Program-made: the position numbers and the translations under genes
Notes under the pieces: generated by a model
Databases searched by the model: none
What the model was told of the DNA's origin: nothing
Seen by the model: only the letters and a program-made list of their open reading frames with translations
Shown: positions 58,091-64,000 of the stretch, in pieces
How positions within the stretch are numbered: position 1 is the stretch's first letter
Layout of the letters: each line of letters begins with the position of its first letter
Source: Mageeibacillus sp. UBA6976
GTDB lineage: Bacteria; Bacillota; Clostridia; Saccharofermentanales; Saccharofermentanaceae
Assembly (NCBI GenBank): GCA_002450155.1
Contig: DJYO01000026.1
Coordinates: forward strand, 1-64,000
Reading direction: 5' to 3'
Length of the DNA: 64,000 nt

Positions 58091-60766
58091 ATGCAGCCTC
58101 TAGGTTTAAATGAGATAAGAGAGAGATACCTTTCGTTTTTTGAGTCAAAGGGACATTTAAGACTTCCGTCATTTTCCCTGGTACCCAAGAACGATCCATC
58201 GATCCTCCTGATCAATGCGGGTATGACACCTATGAAGCCTTACTTTACAGGTGCAGAGACTCCGCCGCGCAAGAGAGTTACCACATGCCAGAAGTGCATA
58301 AGGACTCCTGATATAGAGAATGTAGGTCATACATCAAGACACGGAACCTACTTTGAGATGTTAGGCAACTTCTCCTTCGGAGATTACTTCAAGGATGAGG
58401 TCATTCCCTGGGCCTGGGAATTCCTTACCAAGGATCTGGAGATGGATCCTGACAGGCTCTGGCCTTCCGTATATGAAGAAGACGATGAGGCATTCGCCAT
58501 CTGGAGAGATGTTATCGGTCTTCCTGAGAACAGGATAACAAGACTCGGCAAGGAAGATAACTTCTGGGAGCACGGTACAGGTCCCTGCGGCCCTTGCTCC
58601 GAGATCTATTTCGACAGAGGTGTCCAATACGGCTGCGGCAAGCCGGATTGCGGTCCGGGTTGTGAGTGCGACAGATTCGTTGAGATCTGGAACCTGGTAT
58701 TCTCCCAGTTCGACAGACAGGAGGACGGATCTTACCTCCCCTTAAAGCAGAAGAATATCGATACAGGTGCCGGACTTGAGAGAGTCGCATGCGTAATGCA
58801 GGGGGTAGATAACCTTTTCGAGGTTGATACGGTAAGAGCTATCCTTGACAAGGTATGCGAAGTGTCCGGCAAGACATATGGCGCAGACAAGGATGACGAT
58901 GTTGCCATCCGTGTTATTACAGACCATATGAGATCTTCTGTAATGATGATATCTGACGGCGTGCTCCCGTCTAATGAGGGCAGAGGCTACGTATTAAGAA
59001 GACTTATGCGCAGAGCTGCAAGATTCGGAAGACTCCTTGGCATCGACGGTGCATTCCTGGTTAAGATCGCCGAGGTGGTAGTAGAGCATAATAAAGATGC
59101 TTATCCCGAAGTCCTGGCAAGAGAAGACTACATCATGAAGATCATCTCCCAGGAAGAAGAGGCTTTCGGCAGGACCGTTGCCCAGGGAACAGAGATCTTA
59201 AATGACATGATCGCATCCTGCAAAGAGCAGGGCAAGACAGTCCTTGCAGGAGAGGATGCATTTAAGCTCCACGATACTTACGGCTTCCCCTTGGATCTTA
59301 CAAAGGAGATCGCAGCAGACTCCGGCCTTACTGTAGATGAAGATGGCTTTGCTTCTGCAATGAAGGAGCAGAAGAAGCGTGCCAGAGAAGCAACCCTTAA
59401 GAACGTGGCAGATACCGCATGGGGCGGGACCGAGCTTCCTGCTGACGTTGTAGCCGACAGCAAGGAGACATTGTTCCTGGGCTACGATGAGCTCTCCTGC
59501 AATGCCAATGTGCTCCACATCATCAAGTCTGATGAGGAAGGCAATCTTCATAGCGAGGATGAGGCTTTTGAAGGCGACAGCATTATTGCTGTATTCGACC
59601 AGACAACTCTTTATGCTACGATGGGCGGTCAGATCCACGACGAAGGCATTGTTTCAAACGGTGATTTTGAGGCTAAGGTTGTATCTGTAGATAAGGATAA
59701 TTCCGGCAAGTTCCTGCATAAGATAAATATCCTGAAGGGCACTGTTAAGAAGGGTGCGTCTGTTACTATCAAGACTGATTCAGAAGAAAGATTAGCCATT
59801 GCAAGAAACCACACGGCTACCCACATCTTACTGTCTGCATTAAAGAAGGTCCTTGGCTCTCATGTTGAGCAGGCAGGTTCCTTTGTAGGCGATGACAGAT
59901 TAAGATTCGACTTTACCCATTTCCAGGCAATGACAACAGAGGAATTAGACAAGGTCGAATCCATGGTAAATGAAGTCATATTAAGAGACCTTCCGGTCAT
60001 AACCAAAGAGATGAGCATTGACGAGGCAAGAAAGCTCGGCGCTACTGCTATCTTCGGTGAGAAGTACGGCGATACTGTAAGAGTCGTATCCGTAGGAAGC
60101 TTTGACGATCCCTTCGATATGGAATTCTGCGGCGGTACTCATCTTAAGTCTTCCGGCCAGGTAGGTCAGTTCAGGATCGTCTCGGAGGCAGGTATTGCCA
60201 GCGGTACCAGAAGGATCGAGGCCGTAACCGGTGCCAAGGCCTATGAGATGGCAAAAGCTGACAGAGAGCTTATAGGCGATGCGGCAGCAGCACTCAAGGT
60301 TTCAAGAGACCAGATCGTAGACCGTATTAACAGTCTCCATGCCGAGATCAAGAGCCTTACCAAGGAGCTCTCAGATATCGAGAAGGCCAAGGCCGGTTCA
60401 TTTGCTGACGATGCCATCAGCTCAGCCAAGGACTTAGGCGGTGTCATGGCAGTTATAGCTGAATGTGATGCTATCGATGCGGCAGCTCTGAGAGATACTG
60501 CTGATAAGATCAGGGATAAGCTTGACTGTGGTGTCGTATTCCTTGCTGCAAAGGCATCTGACAAAGTTCTGTTTACTGCCATGGCTACAAAGTCAGCAGT
60601 AGAGAAGGGCGCTCACTGCGGCAACATCATCAGAGAAGCTGCCAAGATCTGCGGAGGTGGCGGCGGCGGCCGTCCCGACATGGCTCAGGCAGGCGGTAAG
60701 GATATATCCAAGATCTCAGATGCTCTTGCAAAGGCTTCCGAGGTCCTCGGATCCCAGATAAAGTGA
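58091..60766 (+). CDS. alaS: Alanyl-tRNA synthetase
   Basis: The 891-residue enzyme charges tRNA-Ala. The class II catalytic core has KNDPSILLINAGMTPMKPYF, TTCQKCIRTPDIENVG and a GPCGPCSEIYFDRG motif. The editing domain carries the zinc ligands in HTATHIL and CGGTHLKSSG. The C-terminal DHHA1 domain ends ICGGGGGGRPDMAQAGG. It has a normal length, and TAAGGAG precedes the ATG. The IS30-type copy lies about 100 bases upstream, but a complete promoter remains between. Confidence 0.98.
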   Translation: MQPLGLNEIRERYLSFFESKGHLRLPSFSLVPKNDPSILLINAGMTPMKPYFTGAETPPRKRVTTCQKCIRTPDIENVGHTSRHGTYFEMLGNFSFGDYFKDEVIPWAWEFLTKDLEMDPDRLWPSVYEEDDEAFAIWRDVIGLPENRITRLGKEDNFWEHGTGPCGPCSEIYFDRGVQYGCGKPDCGPGCECDRFVEIWNLVFSQFDRQEDGSYLPLKQKNIDTGAGLERVACVMQGVDNLFEVDTVRAILDKVCEVSGKTYGADKDDDVAIRVITDHMRSSVMMISDGVLPSNEGRGYVLRRLMRRAARFGRLLGIDGAFLVKIAEVVVEHNKDAYPEVLAREDYIMKIISQEEEAFGRTVAQGTEILNDMIASCKEQGKTVLAGEDAFKLHDTYGFPLDLTKEIAADSGLTVDEDGFASAMKEQKKRAREATLKNVADTAWGGTELPADVVADSKETLFLGYDELSCNANVLHIIKSDEEGNLHSEDEAFEGDSIIAVFDQTTLYATMGGQIHDEGIVSNGDFEAKVVSVDKDNSGKFLHKINILKGTVKKGASVTIKTDSEERLAIARNHTATHILLSALKKVLGSHVEQAGSFVGDDRLRFDFTHFQAMTTEELDKVESMVNEVILRDLPVITKEMSIDEARKLGATAIFGEKYGDTVRVVSVGSFDDPFDMEFCGGTHLKSSGQVGQFRIVSEAGIASGTRRIEAVTGAKAYEMAKADRELIGDAAAALKVSRDQIVDRINSLHAEIKSLTKELSDIEKAKAGSFADDAISSAKDLGGVMAVIAECDAIDAAALRDTADKIRDKLDCGVVFLAAKASDKVLFTAMATKSAVEKGAHCGNIIREAAKICGGGGGGRPDMAQAGGKDISKISDALAKASEVLGSQIK

Positions 60767-60775
60767 GGTATTAAT

Positions 60776-61117
60776 ATGTGCTTATTCTGTGACATTATAG
60801 AAGGCAAGATCCCTTCAACAAAAGTTTACGAGAACGATCATGTTCTTGCATTTGCAGACATCAATCCCGTGGCTCCCGTTCATGTCCTGGTGGTGCCTAA
60901 GAAACATTTTGACGATATTACCGACATGGCAGTAAAGCCGGAAGGCGACCTTTACATGACTGAGGTCATGAAGGGCATTAATGAAGTAGCCAGGATCAAG
61001 GGGCTTGATAACGGCTTCCGTGTGATCAACAACTGTGGCGAAGACGGAGCCCAGTCCGTTAAGCATGCACACTTCCATGTAATAGGCGGTGTTAAGCTTA
61101 CGGAGAAGATGGTCTGA
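60776..61117 (+). CDS. HIT-family protein (HinT-like)
   Basis: The 113-residue protein has CLFCDIIEGKIPSTKVYENDH at the start and the histidine-triad motif in AHFHVIGG (preceded by KHAH). HinT proteins hydrolyse AMP-lysine or AMP-amino acid phosphoramidates, including those made by aminoacyl-tRNA synthetases, which fits the position nine bases after alaS. Confidence 0.95.
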   Translation: MCLFCDIIEGKIPSTKVYENDHVLAFADINPVAPVHVLVVPKKHFDDITDMAVKPEGDLYMTEVMKGINEVARIKGLDNGFRVINNCGEDGAQSVKHAHFHVIGGVKLTEKMV

Positions 61118-61152
61118 TAATACTCTTTTGTACTTTCTGTGTACTCTTAGAG

Positions 61153-61186
61153 GCGGTTTCTGCTGTATGGTGGAAATCGCTTTTTT
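61153..61186 (+). terminator. Terminator after the alaS-HIT operon
   Basis: GCGGTTTC (61153-61160) pairs with GAAATCGC (61173-61180, one G-T), with six T following. Confidence 0.8.
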
Positions 61187-61226
61187 AATATGCTATTAAT
61201 TGCTTAAATAAAAGAGGGGTATGGAT

Positions 61227-63536
61227 ATGAAGAGATCTTGTGCTGTCCTTCTCATATGTCTTTTGCTTTTTACATCATGCAGAGCGGGAGATGCCGGGAC
61301 ATCTATCAGGGCAGAGGAATTTGTAACTGATTCAGAGTGGTTTGACACAGAGGTCTATTTTACAAGGCAGTATGAGGATGCAGGCAGTCAGGAAGCTCCT
61401 GCCGGCTGCGGAGATATCATCTACGCAGACGGGGATAAGGTCCTGGTATATGAATGCTACGACATAGGAGCTCCTGACTACATGAATACCCCGGGCGATA
61501 TGCCGGATGTATGTCATCTGAATGAATATGATCTCACATCTCCTCAAGATGATCTGTCGCCTCAGGCTACCATTGATCTTAAAGCTTATAGTCTTGTGTA
61601 TCAGAATGAGGATCTCACTGATTATTCTTCTATCAAGATGATATGGTATAGAGACGGGATCTGTTATTTCATAGTAGGTAAATATAGTGAAGGTGTCTAT
61701 CAGGATGGTGAAGGTGTCTATCAGGCTAAGATAACAGCCATAGATATTGCAGATGGGAAGATCGTTAAAGAGTGTGAAGGGGATGATATAAACAGCGTCT
61801 TTGCAAATGAATCTGTAATTATAGAAGGCTTAAGGCAGGATGGATCAGGCGTTACTGTCTTGGTAACAGATTATTCTTCTTCAGGCGGGATCAAGACTGT
61901 AAGGCTTAGTGAGGCGCTTGATATAGAGAAGATCGAACCTGTCGCAGGCCTTGAGGGCTATAATGCCGGCATGGTCTACAATATGGAGGACGGATTCCTG
62001 TTATCCTGCTATAACGGAGATTCACCTGAGACCTGGTTTAAGGTCGGAGCTGATAATGTGGCAGTGCCTTCGGAGGGTATCGATGAATCAGGCCCGGGCA
62101 GGATAAGCGTTCTTGATGGAGAGGTCTATAGATCTGATATCTCATCTATCAGAAAGCTTGACAGAGCCAGTGGTGAATATCAGGACTTCCTTGATTACAA
62201 TAACAGCAATATCGACAGGCAGTATGTAGATAGGCTGAGACTTATCTATGCGTCTGATGACACCATGATCGCAACTGCTACTACAGGTTCCACAGGAAGA
62301 TATGCTTTCTTCCGTTTTACCAGAGCTGAGCATAATCCCAATGTCGGCAGATCCATAATAAGAATCTGCTCAACGGATGATTATATTAGACCTGAAGTAA
62401 CAGAGGCGATATGTGATTTCAATAACACTTCATCTGATGTCTACATAGTATATGATGACAGATATCTGGTAGATAATTTCATAGAGACTGATGCCTCAGA
62501 TCTTTCTTTAGAGGAATACTATTCTGACGATTATGCTGTAGCTAAGGCAAAAGCAAGATCTGAAGCGATGAACCGTATCAGGCTTGATATCATATCCGGC
62601 ACAGGTCCTGATATCCTTTTGGACTGTTATGATATGGCCGGTCTTAACAGCGATCTGATCCTTACGGATCTAAGGCCGTTTATAACAGGGGCAGAAGGTT
62701 TTACCGAAGGCGATTATTTTCCTGTTTTATTAGATGGAGAGGATGAGATCTATCAGTTCCCCTTGGAAGTAAGTCTTAACGCCCTGTATTATGACGGGGA
62801 CTACAGCTCTTATTTTGACGGTTACGGTATAAGCTTTGAATCCTATAATGAGATGGTGTCAGATGCCAATAACGGCAAAGATCCCATATCCGCTCTTAAT
62901 ACCAGGACAAACTATCTTATAACTCTCTTTGACTACTATTACCAGGACTATGTTAAAGACGGCAAGGTTGATCTTGATAACGATGAGTTCAGAGCTCTGG
63001 CGGAATTCGTTAAGGATAAGCCTGAACTGTTTAGTTTCGACATGGATCCGGTTATGTGCAGTTACAATTGGACCGGGACGCCTGATTATCTTACCGCCGG
63101 ATATAATGTTGCAGGACTTCCTTCGGCAGGTTCGGGAGGCCTTATGCTGAATTGTGACGCTTCAATTGCCATAAGCGCGGCATGTCCCAGGATAGAAGAG
63201 CTTAAGCCTTTTGTAGTAAGCCTGCTTACAAGTAGCGGCATGAACAGGGAAGTATACCGTCAGAAGTCTACAGACATTATATCTTTATATAATGAGCAGA
63301 TCGCAAAACAGGATGAGATCTGGGGTGAGAGCAGTCCCAAGATCCCCTTGGAAAATGTAGATATCCAGATGGAAGCTATTGATAATGCCCGGGGAATAAT
63401 AAGCTTCGATCCTGATATAAATGTCATTCTTATGGAAGAGATCCAGCCTTATTTTGAAGGGGATAAGACCCTGGACGAAGTGATCCCTGTTATAGAGGAC
63501 AGATGCGCCACCGTCATATCCGAGAGGAGCTTGTAG
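61227..63536 (+). CDS. Large lipoprotein: propeller-like N-terminal half, solute-binding-like C-terminal half
   Basis: The 769-residue product has a lipoprotein signal with lipobox FTSC. Residues 50-370 show repeated strand-rich blocks, as in a WD/PQQ-type propeller. Residues 375-769 resemble an extracellular sugar-binding protein (SIIRICSTDDYIRPEVTEAI, LDIISGTGPDILLDCYDMAGL, a YFPVLLDGEDEIYQFPLEVSLNALYYD hinge and C-terminal lobe). Start is ATG 61227, seven bases after AGAGGGG; an ATG at 61221 is too close. No transporter genes are beside it. Confidence 0.75.
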   Translation: MKRSCAVLLICLLLFTSCRAGDAGTSIRAEEFVTDSEWFDTEVYFTRQYEDAGSQEAPAGCGDIIYADGDKVLVYECYDIGAPDYMNTPGDMPDVCHLNEYDLTSPQDDLSPQATIDLKAYSLVYQNEDLTDYSSIKMIWYRDGICYFIVGKYSEGVYQDGEGVYQAKITAIDIADGKIVKECEGDDINSVFANESVIIEGLRQDGSGVTVLVTDYSSSGGIKTVRLSEALDIEKIEPVAGLEGYNAGMVYNMEDGFLLSCYNGDSPETWFKVGADNVAVPSEGIDESGPGRISVLDGEVYRSDISSIRKLDRASGEYQDFLDYNNSNIDRQYVDRLRLIYASDDTMIATATTGSTGRYAFFRFTRAEHNPNVGRSIIRICSTDDYIRPEVTEAICDFNNTSSDVYIVYDDRYLVDNFIETDASDLSLEEYYSDDYAVAKAKARSEAMNRIRLDIISGTGPDILLDCYDMAGLNSDLILTDLRPFITGAEGFTEGDYFPVLLDGEDEIYQFPLEVSLNALYYDGDYSSYFDGYGISFESYNEMVSDANNGKDPISALNTRTNYLITLFDYYYQDYVKDGKVDLDNDEFRALAEFVKDKPELFSFDMDPVMCSYNWTGTPDYLTAGYNVAGLPSAGSGGLMLNCDASIAISAACPRIEELKPFVVSLLTSSGMNREVYRQKSTDIISLYNEQIAKQDEIWGESSPKIPLENVDIQMEAIDNARGIISFDPDINVILMEEIQPYFEGDKTLDEVIPVIEDRCATVISERSL

Positions 63537-63598
63537 GTTGATTTACTCTGTCAAAATGTTAAACTACCGACAGTTTGTTTAAGGAGTAAGTTCTAGCT

Positions 63599-64000
63599 AT
63601 GACCAGAATGAGGACAAAGCGCAATATTCCTGCGCGCATGGAGAGATGTCACGAGCGTTGGTTCGATGCCCCTATGCTTAATAAAGGCAATTGGAGAGGC
63701 GCCTGCGGATTTAGTGAAGATACGCCGGTATGGCTTGAGATAGGCTGCGGTAAGGGTAAGTTCTGCACCGAGATGGCAGCGCTCCACCCGGAAGTCTTAT
63801 ATATAGCAATGGAGCGTGACCAGTCTGTTACCCTTGCGGCGGTAGAAAAGGCCCATGCTCTGGAGCTTAAGAATCTCTTCTTTATCAGGGGAGATGCAGG
63901 TCTTATAGAGAACTATTTTGCAGAAGACGAGATAGACAGGATATTCCTCAATTTCTCCGATCCCTGGACCAGACAGAACAAACCCAAAAGGCGCCTTACC
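63599..64000 (+). CDS. trmB: tRNA (guanine46-N7)-methyltransferase TrmB, 3' end off window
   Basis: 134 codons are present. The SAM-binding motif VWLEIGCGKGKF, the FIRGDA segment, and LNFSDPWTR...KRRLT are typical of TrmB, which makes m7G46 in tRNA. The frame is open to the last base. AAGGAG lies 11 to 12 bases before the ATG. The preceding 62 bases after the lipoprotein stop hold no clear terminator. Confidence 0.93.
   Translation, partial: MTRMRTKRNIPARMERCHERWFDAPMLNKGNWRGACGFSEDTPVWLEIGCGKGKFCTEMAALHPEVLYIAMERDQSVTLAAVEKAHALELKNLFFIRGDAGLIENYFAEDEIDRIFLNFSDPWTRQNKPKRRLT

Overview
The window looks like chromosomal DNA of an anaerobic, low-to-mid GC Bacillota, most likely class Clostridia (a Lachnospiraceae- or Saccharofermentans-like gut or rumen bacterium). 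The evidence is gene order typical of that class (ylxM-ffh-rpsP-khpA-rimM-trmD-rplS-rbgA-rnhB and infC-rpmI-rplT), folate-dependent TrmFO, a clostridial citrate synthase, many lipoprotein solute-binding proteins, several GGDEF proteins, strong AGGAGG-type ribosome binding sites and heavy use of ATA and AGG/AGA codons. The exact genus cannot be fixed from the sequence alone.

Layout: 1-315 is the right end of an IS200/IS605-type element (TnpB C-terminus plus guide-RNA region) lying against the 3' end of ychF (minus). 1.5-10.3 kb is a plus-strand run: comM, dprA, topA, trmFO, a DUF624 membrane protein, a membrane-anchored PP2C phosphatase and a degenerate PP2C-like protein. tgt-queA (queuosine) lie on the minus strand. 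A TrpB2-type synthase and a CapA-like lipoprotein follow, then a purine operon (purE, purF, purN, purO, AICAR formyltransferase) ending in a small membrane protein. 20.3-26.9 kb holds tRNA-Thr, two orphan solute-binding lipoproteins, a GNAT/methylguanine-methyltransferase fusion, a flavoredoxin, a Nudix hydrolase and a membrane diguanylate cyclase. 26.9-36.1 kb is the translation and secretion block. 36.2-46.3 kb holds a cytoplasmic sensor-GGDEF protein, a zinc-ribbon protein, gltA, tRNA-Glu, uvrA and a ClpE-like unfoldase. 46.3-47.7 kb is an AT-rich accessory patch. 47.7-54 kb holds a large Pro/Thr-rich membrane protein, tRNA-Leu and initiator tRNA-Met, and a Cache-sensor/MFS-like fusion with a partner. 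A tyrosine recombinase, asd, a decayed IS30-family insertion, alaS, a HIT protein, a large binding-protein-like lipoprotein and the start of trmB complete the window.

The observations most worth following are: (1) a PurF whose glutaminase site has lost Cys1 and the Asn-Gly oxyanion pair while the phosphoribosyltransferase half is intact, in an operon that also replaces bifunctional PurH with PurO plus a stand-alone transformylase; (2) a set of monocistronic genes (rbgA, a SpoU-type methyltransferase, a sensor-GGDEF gene, and nearly uvrA) whose -10 boxes sit so close to ATG that their mRNAs should be leaderless; (3) unusual fusions: GNAT/unknown/MGMT, two Cache-like sensors on an MFS-like core, and a beta-sandwich/periplasmic-binding-fold/GGDEF protein; (4) RNA-level control in the infC and rplS leaders, with an ATC start codon for infC.
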